64,000 nt of DNA from contig CM034592.1 in the NCBI GenBank assembly GCA_020091685.1, forward strand, positions 37,540,705-37,604,704. The letters run 5' to 3'. The notes below the pieces were generated by a model, which was given only the letters and a program-made list of their open reading frames with translations, searched no databases and had not been told where the DNA came from. This stretch comes from Lutjanus erythropterus. Its lineage: Eukaryota > Chordata > Actinopteri > Lutjaniformes > Lutjanidae. A program made the translations under genes and the position numbers. Of this stretch, positions 26,006-36,860 are shown piece after piece. Within the stretch, counting starts at the first letter, position 1. Every line of letters begins with the position of its first letter.

Positions 26006-27110
26006 AGAAAGTGAAGATTTGAACTTTTCTCTAACCTCCCCTTTTCATCCTTCATTCAACTTCTTAGTCAGTTTCTGAGTGTACAAACAGTTCAGCACTG
26101 AATGCCTTTAAGGTGAATCTGTCTGAAAGTCTACCATTATCCCCATTTTATCGTTTCTCATCCCTCTCTGTGACAGCAGGCTTTTTTTTTCGCTCCTCCT
26201 TCGAATGTGACCATTCAGAACAGCCACTAACACTTTTTCCTTCAGACGCAGTTTGAACTAGTTGCTTTCAATCATACCCTTGCCTTTACACTTGTCAGTA
26301 CTCTGTATTCATCCTGTATCCTCACACTTGATGATGCAAGCACGGCTGAGTGGCAGAAAAAGACTCCGTCTCTTATCCAAATTAAGTCCAAGTCTAATAA
26401 GTCGACTTAATACCACGAGATCCAAACTCATACGTGGAACATACAGGAACATAATTTAGGTTTGACATAAGGAACACTGAAGTTAGACTTAAAAGGATGA
26501 CGCTGGTGATATTCTGTATTTTTCTTATTGTTAACAAATTCAATGAAAAGATCAAAACCAACAATCTCTTAATGCTTTTGGAATTCCCCAGCTTGCCTGT
26601 GGCACTCAGCCCTTTTTGTTCTTATTGACTTAACTCTTTAAAAACATGGAATTCTTTCGTTTTCTAAAAAGGCTACAGCTTTCCGAAAACAGCTGGGCCT
26701 TATAGTTTTTAGCAAACCTTACTCAAGTGGGAGTAAAAAGTGCTTTGCAGACTATTTTCAGCTGCAGATTTAGTGTGGTATAGTGAGTATATATAAGGCA
26801 GCAGAGCGCTGTGTGTCGGGTGACTCAAACTAAACTACCGTGTGTGTTCATCGTGATAAAGGAGCATGTCATCCAGAGCAACTGTGTCTCTCTCTGATGT
26901 GTTTTTAATAGTTTTTGGGCAACAATGGAGGTCTGTGGCACAGAGGAAGAAGCTATATCAGGCTCTGGCTACACGGGCAATATTAATAGTATAAATGCAT
27001 TGTTGATTTTAGTCTTTTCAAAGTATTTGTTGTAGAAGAAGAAGAAAAAGATTATGATAGACTTATTCCTTAAATAAAGGAAAATATGGCCCAAGTTAAA
27101 AAATATTAAG

Positions 27111-27985
27111 GTTACAATTTAAACTTTAGTATTTTTCAACTTGGACCATATTTTCCCATGTTTTTGTGTCTATGGGGAGATTTTTTTTTAAACTGGTCCA
27201 GTATTGAGGGAGAGCACTGTAGCCGGCAGAAGTGAAAACGCTTGAACATAATCCCTCCAGGCAACTGTACACTGTCAAAGTACCTCCACAAAAAGTGCTT
27301 ATTTTTGCCAAGGACAGACTCAGATTGTTATTTTAAGTGTCTGAAAAAGACCTTCTCTTTTTTTAAAGAGTAAGATATGGTTTTTTAAAACCAGAAACAG
27401 CTGTTTCATCGCACTTGCCAAACTAACCAGACTCCCTTTGTAATTTTAACATCGCATCCTCGTCTAAACTCGACAGGAAAAAAACAGAAAATTCACCAAA
27501 AATGCTTTATACCCCATTTCTCCCCGTTGCTTCTTGCTATTTTCACATCAAACAGCGTGAATAAAGAGTTTATTTCAACCAAACCAGAATTTATGACTGT
27601 GTTAACAGTGGAAATACAAGCTAATATGTTTTTGGTGGGTTTTATTTTGTTTCTGCCACATTTGAATGAAGACGACAATATTAAAATTACAATTTTGTAA
27701 AGGGAGTTTGGAGAGCATTAAAATAGTTGTTTCTGGCTAAACAAAATTTATCAATAACTACAATAACAGTCTGAGCCTCTCAGTGGCAAAAACAAGCACT
27801 TTTACTGGACATACTTTGTTATTTTCTAGCTTAGATTTGTTTCTGCCAGCAGCAACTCTCTCTCAATACTGGACCAATTTTGAAGATTGTTGTCCTCACA
27901 GACACAAAAATATGGAAAAAAAAAAAAAAGGTTGAAAAATATTACCTTGTTAACTTTTGAAACCTTGATCCAGGAAAAAGAAACT
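27111..27985. mobile_element. Fold-back repeat with ~300-bp inverted arms
   Basis: The left arm (about 27115-27460) and right arm (about 27690-27965) are imperfect inverse copies. The left has TATTTTTCAACTTGGACC, TGTTTTTGTGTCTATGGGGA and CTGGTCCAGTATTGAGGGAG; the right has CTCTCAATACTGGACC, GACACAAAAATATGG and GGTTGAAAAATATTACC. The interior contains GTTTATTTCAACCAAACCAG, also present in the related copy at 49957. No coding capacity is visible. Confidence 0.65.
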
Positions 27986-28769
27986 CACAAACATAAAATA
28001 GAATTCCAAAATAGCTATATTAAAAAGAAAAATGTTGAGAAAACTCAAAGTTTCAAGGCAACTTTTTCTTTTTTAGTTTTGAGTCCAGTTAAAACTTAAG
28101 TTTTGAAAAGTCTGATAATGTAATATCACTGTAAAAAAAAAAAAAAAAAGAGAGTCATCATACTTCAAGGCAACTCCCTTCACTAGATTTTTGAGTTTTG
28201 AATCAAACAAAAACTCTAAAAAAACAAACAAAATAAAAATAAATAAACTAAGATAAATTGCAACTCCGGTTCACAACTCACTGTGACCAATTTTTGAAAT
28301 ACATTTTCAACACTCAAAGATGAAAAGTAAATTATCTCAACAACAGTTTGATTAAAAACTCAAACATCTCGTGAAGGGACTTGAATTTATGACTTTTCTC
28401 AACTTTCCCTTTTACAGTGTAGAGTTTAAAAGAATAAGCTTTAAAACAAATCATTATATTTTCTCATCAGGTGAAGAATTCAGGAGAGCCTACGAGATAC
28501 AGAGAACACTTCCAAGTCTAATGGTGTTTATAAACATGTAAAAATTAAGGTCAAGTACACAGAAATAATGTTTGAAATCAGTGAAGTGGTCCTTGAAGTA
28601 CTTTGCGGTGCTAAAAGCTGTTCAAACCAGAATCCACCAGGACGGAGTTAAACAAGAGGCTCTAGAGCTGCATAATGTCCTGTTACTGATACGACTGATA
28701 CAAAGGAGCTGAAGGAAGCAGCATCAAGTAGTCACGGCTGCAAATTTACATCGATTTGTCCTCGTCTAA

Positions 28770-28960
28770 CAGCGCCGGTCTGACGGCTGAAGTACAAGAT
28801 GTAGTGCCGCATGAATACTGCACCTTTGTTCGGCTGCATAATGTCCCGCCATAATCACCATGATATATTAAACATAACCTGTTATGCTAATTGGGCCATT
28901 AATTGGTCAGATTATTGCATTAATTAGTGTTAATGGATTAAAGATCATTACTACATGAAT
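28770..28960. promoter_or_regulatory. Candidate intronic enhancer (homeodomain-site cluster)
   Basis: The block is repeat-free and dense in ATTA/TAAT cores: GCTAATTGGGCCATTAATTG, GTCAGATTATTGCATTAATT and GTGTTAATGGATTAAAG. The last of these resembles a bicoid-class TAATCC/GGATTA site. Plexin-A genes have complex neural expression, so intronic enhancers are expected. Conservation cannot be tested here. Confidence 0.35.
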
Positions 28961-31090
28961 GTGCCACGGCGGTGAGACACAAAAACAGCCATGGGTGATG
29001 TATCTCCAGGGCGTGCTTCTCAAATGACAAATGACGTAAGTGACGTGCGATATTAAAGGGACATTCCACCAATTTTTACGCGTGAAGGTCAGTGAACGCG
29101 TCATGAGGAGTGAAACACACCCTGTGGAAACAGCTGACGTCTGTGGCTCTGGAGGAGCTTTGTTAAGTTTGAAAGAGTGAAAAGAAAGATGTTACCAATG
29201 ATGTCACACCGATGTCATCATCAAATCAATTTTTATAGGGGTTTCGGTTAAGATTTCATGCCCAGTAATGCTGAGGGTTATCTTGACTTTAGCTATGGTG
29301 ACTCAAATCCTCAGTAGAAAGCCTGTTGTTACAAACTGTGTATGTAGAGTTTGATAAAAAATGGGCATTTACAGGGAGGCTATAACAGAAAGACGCTCAA
29401 AGTTGCATTATGGGAAATGTAGGTTTCAACATCTTTGAAGCTTGACTGCCCACACTAGGACCCAAAAGTGAGAATATCTCTGCCTCTCTGGTGCATCGAT
29501 TTTGATTTTTCTTTTTGTAGTCTGTGTCTTGCAAGTCCCTGGACTTTTAATTTTAGGTTTTCTTGTCAGTCCCTCAGAGTCATCATTTTTCAGACACAAA
29601 AAACACTGTTTGAAAGCATGTAAACTTCTTGTCAGCTACACAAAAATCTAAATTTTTTAATCAGAGTGATATTGTGTTCACGGGAGGGTTGGTTATTTTG
29701 TTTGATTTTACCCAAACTTGGAACCCATCAGCTTTTGTCTGATGATGATTTAGCCTCTAGTGACAATGGCCACTGTGTCAGAGCCTGTGGTATAGCCAGC
29801 AAATAAACAGATATCTGCATATGATGTTTTTTAAACTAATTTCAGACAGTAGTCGATGGATTCAAAGATTCCATTTCAGCCTATTCGTGATAAAACAAGA
29901 TTGGTCAATACTACTTGAACTACAAACAACAGCCAGAGTAGTTCTGATACCAAAATCTTGTCTCTTGCCAACAGAATGTACATTCATACTCAAATACCTG
30001 TTTATAAAGATTTGATTTTACCTGTAGTGAGTCACACATCTGTGCTGCTGACATAATTTTTAGTTGACATGGAAGCTTCAGCTGCAATGAGCAATTAGCT
30101 TTACATTTTTCTTTACAGAAATTTAGGAGACGTCATATCTGTCCATGGACTTGTTGCTTGTACATCCATGTATTTTAGCCATTTTCTGCCACTAATTTCC
30201 ATTAATGTAGTAACTAGTAGCTAACTTTGTAGGAATCACACCTACTTAGCTATGATTATTGATTGTTTTGTCATACAAGTGTAGACCCATCGTGATGTTA
30301 GCTATTGGTTTGTGGACTACCGTTTTGAAGCCTTTGCCATTATGGCCATCACTGTCTTGATCTTTTGGAGCCACCAGTGATCATACTAACATGAGAGCTG
30401 TGAAAGATACAGTCAACATTGCCACTCCTCAGTCTGATTTGGTCGGACCGAGAGCCCACACGCTGTGGGAGAGACTTGTGAATCACAAGGTAGCCCCGCC
30501 CTAAAGCATACCCAGTTTTATCGTCGGTTTTACTCTAAATGGGATGATAATTTACAAAATGAAGATATTGCTGTATTTAATGAGCCTTATAGTGATTGAG
30601 ACCATAAATTCTTTTGGAAACTTAATTAATAAAGTGAGAATTAGGGTTGTTTTCTCATAAGCTTACATACAAACAGACTTCTTTTTGCAACCAATGGAGT
30701 CGTGCCGTTGAAAGAATGCAGGTTTAAGATGCTTCAGCACTGGCTTCACTTTTCAAACCCAGAAGCTAAATCCACTGTTAGCAGAAACAACTGTCAGTGG
30801 GAACAACATCAGACTTATTTGAAACTCTACAGAAACCTGAGCAGTGGGCAGCGGTTCTCAGGTCTGGGACACAGCTATATTTTCCATATTCAAACACTAA
30901 AACAGGAGAGGGAATGAAAAAGATACCAATGGATCTCCATAACAGCCTCAAAAAGTCATTGTTGTTTTGAGTAGATACGTGATGTCATTTGTCATAAAGA
31001 GGATCTGGTTTTTCACTGTCAGCAAACAGACAATCCCTGAGTATCTGAGTTCAGTGTGAAAAGTGTCTGTTAGTGTTTTACTGTTCTCAC

Positions 31091-31273
31091 CTTCTTTAGC
31101 CGTCCACTCCTGGTCCCCAGGAAGACCACACTGTGTCCATTGTAGACATAGGAGGTGACAGAGGTCAACCTGTCCCTGCTCTCAGTGAACACCGTCCGAC
31201 CCGACACCAGCTGGTAGCCCCCCAGGGGCTGGTTTATATCCAGGCCGCAGAAGTGATCATCAATGGGAACAGG
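31091..31273 (-). CDS. plxna2: Plexin-A2, second coding exon (sema domain)
   Basis: These 61 codons continue the sema domain: [19 protein letters not shown] at the start, then TSRD-like and [14 protein letters not shown] segments, and GRLKK at the end. The acceptor is a pyrimidine-rich run ending TGCAG at 31274, and the donor after AAG is GTGAGA at 31090. Both junctions are phase 0. The join to the previous exon reads CTKA|PVPIDD, as remembered for vertebrate plexin-A2, and the 61-codon length matches that recollection exactly. The open frame extends beyond both ends (initial MQ and terminal VRTVKH), but those residues are intronic. Because the exon is a multiple of three and phase-symmetric, skipping would keep frame but remove a propeller blade. 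The neighbouring intron carries an unusually long pyrimidine tract. Confidence 0.95.
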
Positions 31274-31500
31274 CTGCATGGAGAGAGGGAGAGATGGAGG
31301 GATGAGGGTAGGAGTGAAGATGAAGAAAGCATTTAGAGTGTGAAGGCAGAGGGATGGGTTGTTGTGAGAAGATGAGGGGGAGAAAACAGAGGAGGAGGTT
31401 ATAGGAAGGAGGGAGAGAGTGAAGGGAAGGAAGAGTGAGGATGACAGATGAGGAGGGGAGGTGAAGGTAACGAGAGAGAAGGAAGAGCGTTAAGTGGGAG
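31274..31500 (-). promoter_or_regulatory. Extended pyrimidine-rich tract upstream of the second coding exon
   Basis: On the transcribed-sense (minus) strand about 220 nt preceding the acceptor are dominated by CT-rich sequence such as CTCCATCTCTCCCTCTCTCC. Ordinary polypyrimidine tracts span 15-40 nt. The tract certainly supports acceptor recognition; any role in regulated splicing or in triplex formation is inference. Confidence 0.5.
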
Positions 31501-31609
31501 CCAGAAAAATGACTGAGATCACTGTAGACACATGTGAATATGAGAGGAGAACTCAAACTGACTTCTGGTAAGCGTAACATGCATTAAGTGCACAATTTCC
31601 AGGGTTAAA

Positions 31610-31760
31610 AATGGTTACTTCAAAAGGGTTTGGGCTGCTGCGTTTATCAACAAGCCTCGGAGCGGACAAATTTGCGGAGCAGACTAATTGCTGATGGCAA
31701 ACACGAGAAACGTTGTGTATTTTGCGCCCGTTTCTGTGATTTTTAGATTGCTTGATCTGA
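31610..31760. promoter_or_regulatory. Candidate conserved non-coding block upstream of the second coding exon
   Basis: A non-repetitive stretch with CGTTTATCAACAAGCCTCGG, GCGGAGCAGACTAATTGCTG and TTTTAGATTGCTTGATCTGA. It is unusually CpG-containing for an intron. A regulatory role is inference. Confidence 0.25.
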
Positions 31761-34700
31761 CATCACACAAACACACAGCACAAGAGATGTCAGGTTTTGA
31801 TTAAGCATCAAAGAGAGCAGCATGCTAAGCAGTCCTGTTACATCTACTAACATGCACCTCAAACCTTTGCTAATTGCCTGTCACCCTGTGTATAAATCTA
31901 CCTTTTTAGGGCAGCTAATTTCTGATTTCACATTGCCTGCTCCTTATGCACGTATTAGTCTTTACTGTGCTTTTTCTTTCATCAAGCCTGAGCTTTACTG
32001 AATGTGATCAGTGGAGTGAACTTCATATCTCACCCCAATCTTTCTGCAAAATCTGTTCTTTCAGGCTTGTATGTGATCATTCAGGTCCTCTCTTTTGAAC
32101 CTTAATATTATACACATACGACAATATTTGTCAATTGAATATTTGTTTTAACACTTGCATTTCTTAGTTTGAAATTCTGATTTAATTTTTAATGTCATAC
32201 CTAATATTACCCATTAAAAGGGAGCATCAGAATAAAACATTCTGGGGATGAATCCATCCAACTTTGGTGACTTGTACTCTAGTGCCACCATGAGATTGAC
32301 ATTTTTTACTGGATGGATAACCATGACATTTGGTATTCAACGTAAGAGGACATTAATGTCCTCTTAGGCTGAATCTTAGTCTCATCCCTTTTTGCTCTGT
32401 TCTTCAATAACAGCTGAGCAACCTTGGTACCTTGGTCCACTTTCTCCTTTGCTGTTTTTTTATTCTTAGATATGCTCATTGCTAGACTTGTCTATGTTAA
32501 AAAGGAAATCAGATTGTAAAGATGGTTAAAAGATGTTGCTATTGATCGACTCTCCCTAATGTATACTCCAAATTATCAGATATTAGCATGCTAATACTAC
32601 AAAGTAAGATGGTGAACATAGTAAACATTATACCTTCTATATCCACATGTTAGCATTTACACACTTCCTCTCTCTCTACAAAATGAAGCCAAAATGTTCC
32701 GGATAGTAGAGCTGCCATCTTGTGCTGGTGAGATCATTTGGAGCCAGAGTCTGTGCAGCAGTGATCAATAGTGACTCACTTGTGAGCAGAGCTCAGCTGT
32801 CAGTCATGACGTGAACCCTCCCTTTTTATAGAATCAAATAACTAATTAAAACCAAACTTATCAATAAAATGAACACTTAAACATACAACAGTGTGATGAG
32901 AACTACCTGAAATGACAGAAACCATCTTTGGGAAAATTTTATTTGACATGGGCTTTGAGTTTTTTAGTTTGGCCCGTGTCCCATCTGCTAACGTGGAGGG
33001 GTTTACACAATACTGCAGCCAGCCACCAGGAGGCAATCGAGTTGTTTCAGATTCTTTTTTGCAGCCCTGTCCTGTTGTCCATCTTTATATACAGTCAGTG
33101 CTAGCATGCTGAAATTAGCATTTAGCTGAAAAGCACTCTTGTGACAACAGCCTCTCATAGTGTAGTTGTCAATTCCTTTGTCTTGTTACCTTGGTCTTGT
33201 AACTCCCAATGGCATTTTGTAACTGTCCTTACCAATGTAACATTTACAATAACAAGTGCCAGTAAAGCGGCAGAATGAAACCATATCAGTCTCTTTAAGT
33301 AATTATTTTAAGATAAGCATGTCAAATAATCTTGACACAGGACGGAAAATATCTGATATTAATATCATACTCAAAAAGCCGTATCGGTGCATCACTGACT
33401 AATTAATCATGTAACCAGAGAAACACGGTGTCTAATGATGACATCTTAACAAAGCTGAACCATCACATTTCATTTATAGTCCATTTTAGATATAAAGCTC
33501 TTTGGTTAGCTGCGCTGTGAGGTTAATTATTGCATTATTATGTGTCTGTGTCCTCCCTCAGCTGTTTTTATGAATAACATTACGTCTTATTTGTTTGATG
33601 GCATGGTGGAATCAAAGTACATGTTGGGAACCACCAGAGCAATGGATGTGATGAATATCATTGTTTTCATGGTTCGCTTTCAACTTGTTTCCATGAAAGC
33701 AGCTCATTATGCAGAATTATAGCTTTCACAAAGGCACAGCCTTGGACATTTACAAGAAAGCCCTTTTCTCGAGATCAAGAACAGGTCTCAGAGGGTTCAA
33801 ATACTGCTGACAGCGACAAGACGAAGGAAGGAGATGGGGAGAGAGGGAGAAGGGGAGAGAAAGGGGAGGAGAAGGAGGCGGGAGTCAGTGCCCAGACCCC
33901 TGAATGAAATCAAAGCTCCATACAAAACTCCTCTGATTAGCGTTGTGGAATTAATCTCCTCCAGCTCCTCTGCTCTCGTGGGATCCTGAAAACCTGAATG
34001 GTGACTACAGCACAGCTCTGGCTGCCTGCCTATCACCTATTTACACTGCAAACATGGTTGTAGATAATCAAGGAGCCAACTTTCAGTAAATCTATATCAG
34101 TGCTGCTCACCACCATGTGGGTTTCATAGTTAGTCAAAGGCCAATTAGACAAATATCTCTATAGTTTCATGTAGGATCTATTTTCTTTTTGCAGTTGAAT
34201 CTTCCAAAACTACTTTTTTCCTACTAGAAAGAAAATAGTTTCTACATGAAACTGCTCACAACAAGGTTTGCAGATTTTCTTGAGTAACTGGGTGATGATT
34301 TTTGAAGAGAGACACTGGTTTTGAATTTCTCAAATGTAAATTTTTGGGTCTTTGAGAACCACAAGCTGAGTGCCATTTTGTCCCATTATATTGGAGAGAC
34401 GGTAAACATCTCTATGGCCATTATCTCCTATCTAGATGGATAAACAGCACTACAGGCCAGTGGTAAAATATGTATTTTTAATTTAGGGCTGAACTGTCCG
34501 TTTAATAAGGAAAGTACGTGCAAAAATATTTCCTTTCTTGACATTTTGTGCATTTATTTATGGGACCTCAAGTAGCAAACTTGCAGCTCTCACACATCTC
34601 CCAGCTGAAGCGCAACACACACCTGTGTGAATATATCGTCAGTTGCTGGGTTGATGGCAGCCAGTTGTAAAGTTTTAGCATGTATCTCCCAACTCTAGTC

Positions 34701-34917
34701 TAAGGCTGGAGATACACTTGTTTTTAACTACGTGTCTACACATCATGACTGTCTCACTTATCCTGCATTTGTTTAGAGTGATGGTTGTGTACGTCCTCAT
34801 GAATTAACACTACATGAATACAAACAGCAAGTATATCTCCGGCCTAAATGTGTGTCTGTTATGGGAGGCAAAGTCAGATGGTTCATCAGTGTCTTTCTCT
34901 TTCTACAGTCCACCTAC

Positions 34918-36141
34918 CGCCTTGGTGCACTGCACGTCCTTTCCCAGCAGCCAGTGCAGCTCCAGGTTCCCCTCTCCCTGGTAGCAGGACTGCAGCCGCT
35001 CCTTGATGCGCATGTTGATGTCTTGGATGGTGAAGACGCAGAGGGCAGAGTGATCTGGAGGGTCGTGGCACTGCTTCTGTCCTTTGGAGAACACAGCAAA
35101 GAGCACGTCCTCCTGGGCACTGATGTTGAGCGACTGTGCCAGAACCCTGCCGGCTTTGGACAGGTAAGCCGCCTGCAGCAGACGGTACTCCTCGCCTCTG
35201 TGTACGCACCCCACAGGAAGTGACACATACGAGTGGAACTTCTTGTCACCTTTGCAGAGGCGGATGATGCGAGAGGTGTAAAACAGATCGCCGGGGGAGC
35301 TGCCAGCTGGCATCCCGTTTTCAGGCGTCTCCGGCTGGACGGTCATGAAGTACACGAAGTTGCCGCTGGCGAAGCCGTAGATGTAGTAGATGTCAAAATG
35401 CGGAACGAGAGCAAGCGTGTCAGAGGGGATTTTAATGAGAGAGGAAACAAAGTCAGTGTGAAGCTCATAGTCCAGCATGGCAGAGGATTCTGGGTCGCGA
35501 GGCAGCTTGCGGCTGGAGATCGTTGGGAAGTAGTCCTGTTTACCACCAACAGCTGTGCCGATGTATAGAGTCGCATCCTGACCCTGCGAGGGCACGACGA
35601 CCCCGTACATCGTCCCTGTCTGGTTGTCACTGGACAGGTAGTGTTCTTTCTTGTGTGTGGGCTCCACAAGGATGAACAAGTCGTCCAGCCTCATCAGCTT
35701 GCAGACACCCTGGTACAGACTGCCGCAGGCCAGCAGCCGGTTGTGAGAGTAGTCAATGAGCAACAGTTTGTTAACATTGTCAGTGGAGGCGAGAGGCTCA
35801 GAGCAGGGCTGGACGATTAGTGGAGGATAACATGCTTTGTTGTCATACTCTGGCCCTGTATCATGGGACACCAGGAGGGTGAGATTGGCCGACAACTTAT
35901 AGATTCGGTTGACAGCTCCGACGTACAGAGCCCCAGTGGACTGATGCACAGTCAGGTGGTTGAGCGACCACTCCCTCCGCTCTGATTGGAAGGTGTTTAG
36001 AGTCTGTCCAACAGTTGTCTTTTGATTCACAGAGATTAGAGTCAATAGCCACAGTGCCAGGGGCCATGACATGACCTTAAGAGGACCGTGACCTTTAGTG
36101 AGGCCGCAGTAAGTCCATCCTTTATCCAAGCACGTTCCCAT
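34918..36141 (-). CDS. plxna2: Plexin-A2, start-codon exon (signal peptide and most of sema domain)
   Basis: This exon encodes the N-terminus of a class A plexin, a cell-surface receptor that receives semaphorin signals, alone or with neuropilins, in axon guidance. Numbered from the ATG at 36141, a hydrophobic signal segment lies at about residues 28-38 and the semaphorin beta-propeller starts near residue 51. Family landmarks include [12 protein letters not shown] (104-115), [22 protein letters not shown], the [20 protein letters not shown] stretch and [11 protein letters not shown] (385-395). N-glycosylation sequons fall at about 86, 173 and 339. The wording fits plexin-A2 better than A1 or A4. 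The exon ends at codon GCG followed by donor GTAGGT (34917), phase 0; the open frame runs on to 34903, but that tail is intronic. Start choice is uncertain. ATG 36141 has a G at -3 and +4 and is the first long-frame ATG. ATG 36072 (MSWPLALW) would give a tidier signal peptide. Cys358 stands where I recall a tyrosine in mammals. Confidence 0.95.
36095..36118 (-). promoter_or_regulatory. Short uORF (7 codons) upstream of the alternative start 36072
   Basis: An ATG at 36118 opens a different frame from the plexin reading frame and encodes MDLLRPH before TAA at 36097-36095. It lies between the two candidate in-frame plexin starts (36141 and 36072). It is a true uORF only if 36072 is the main start; otherwise it overlaps coding sequence and is probably irrelevant. 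Confidence 0.3.
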
Positions 36142-36252
36142 CCCCGCGGGGCTCCGAAAAATACCGAGCTCAGACAAAACACCAGGGATCGTGTGTCAGC
36201 AAGGAGCAGAAAAAGATGAGCTGAAGTGTGTTCTTGTGATCTTCACATATTT
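36142..36252 (-). other. plxna2: 5' UTR part of the plxna2 start-codon exon
   Basis: A strong acceptor (pyrimidine run ending in CAG at 36253-36255) precedes this segment on the minus strand, so the start-codon exon begins at 36252 and at least one non-coding exon lies upstream. The first ATG in the exon is followed immediately by TGA (36248-36243), a minimal start-stop uORF. The in-frame ATG at 36141 follows. If translation instead starts at 36072, the UTR extends to 36073 and includes a further out-of-frame uORF at 36118-36095. Confidence 0.7.
36243..36248 (-). promoter_or_regulatory. Minimal start-stop uORF (ATGTGA)
   Basis: The leader of the plexin exon contains ATG directly followed by TGA, four bases after the splice acceptor. 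Start-stop elements of this type can stall or divert scanning ribosomes in other genes. Its use here is inference. Its presence depends on the acceptor at 36252 being used. Confidence 0.4.
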
Positions 36253-36529
36253 CTGAAAAGAGAAAAAAGAGATATTTGTTTTAAGCTCAAAAGATCCTTG
36301 ATTCCTTCGAGAGTGAAAAACTGCTTTCAGACTATCATTAGACACTTCATCTAAAAACCTAGAAATATATGTGCTTGTTTTCCCCTCTATCTCTGCTTAG
36401 TCAGACACATGAGACATCAAAGAAACAAGTAATCATTTGTTCAAACTGTCTCCCCATATTTACTAGCCCAAGAGATGGTCCAATATTCCCCCTATCAACA
36501 GGGGGGCTCATTATATTCGCCTCTCTGTA

Positions 36530-36860
36530 AGAAAGAACTAACTGTGGCCTATTACTTGAACAAAGCAGTGACACACAGTAGCAGTGCCTTCCCTCTGTTT
36601 GGGTGGCTAATTAAATGATCCAAATGTATTAATTATGCGTCCATATTTTGGGCTCCCTGTTTTCCTTTCTCCCCTCCGCCTTGTTCGTTTAAATGGTTGA
36701 ATCCAGGAGGAATTAATCACTCTCCACTGCGGCCGACATTCCTAAATTAATCAGGCTTTTTCCAGGGATGGCAGGGAGTCATTAGAGATTCAGAGCAAGC
36801 CAGCATCAACCCTCACACTTCCCTGTTTAATTTCATTAGCATATTTTATGTAGATATTTC
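36530..36860. promoter_or_regulatory. Candidate enhancer in the first intron close to the start-codon exon
   Basis: A repeat-free block with TTAATTATGCGTCCATATTT, GGAGGAATTAATCACTC, CCTAAATTAATCAGG and TTAATTTCATTAGCATATTT motifs, the clustered homeodomain and POU-like cores typical of conserved non-coding elements. The call is by composition only. Confidence 0.35.

Larger units (their letters stand above)
8053..31090 (-). other. plxna2 intron of 23 kb between second and third coding exons
   Basis: The boundaries are the donor GTGAGA at 31090 and the acceptor AG at 8053-8054. The intron is rich in interspersed repeats, listed separately: SINE at 16.0 kb, Tc1-like at 17.9 kb, hAT-like at 19.2 and 19.9-21.0 kb, a tandem degenerate repeat at 22.0 kb, a 130-bp GT tract at 23.9 kb, and a fold-back element at 27.1-28.0 kb. 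Between them are AT-rich blocks that may be regulatory, for example 28770-28960. No nested gene was recognised on either strand. Confidence 0.85.
31274..34917 (-). other. plxna2 intron of 3.6 kb between first and second coding exons
   Basis: The donor is GTAGGT at 34917 and the acceptor is TGCAG at 31274. The roughly 220 bp nearest the acceptor are almost entirely pyrimidine on the transcribed-sense strand. The rest is unremarkable AT-rich sequence with a second purine-rich patch at 33820-33880 and possible regulatory blocks near 31610-31760 and 33400-33720. No other gene was seen. Confidence 0.9.

Noticed and set aside
34903-34917. Extension of the plexin reading frame (VGGL) beyond the start-codon exon
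   Set aside because: A consensus donor GTAGGT begins at 34917 and the next exon joins in frame to match the family, so the tail is intronic.
34852-35568. Plus-strand open frames of 111-123 residues opposite the plexin exon
   Set aside because: They are antisense shadows of the GC-rich coding exon and have no recognisable domain.
36142-36177. Frame extension upstream of ATG 36141 beginning at a TTG codon
   Set aside because: The frame is open but has no ATG; TTG is not a credible initiator for this vertebrate gene, and the segment lies in the leader.
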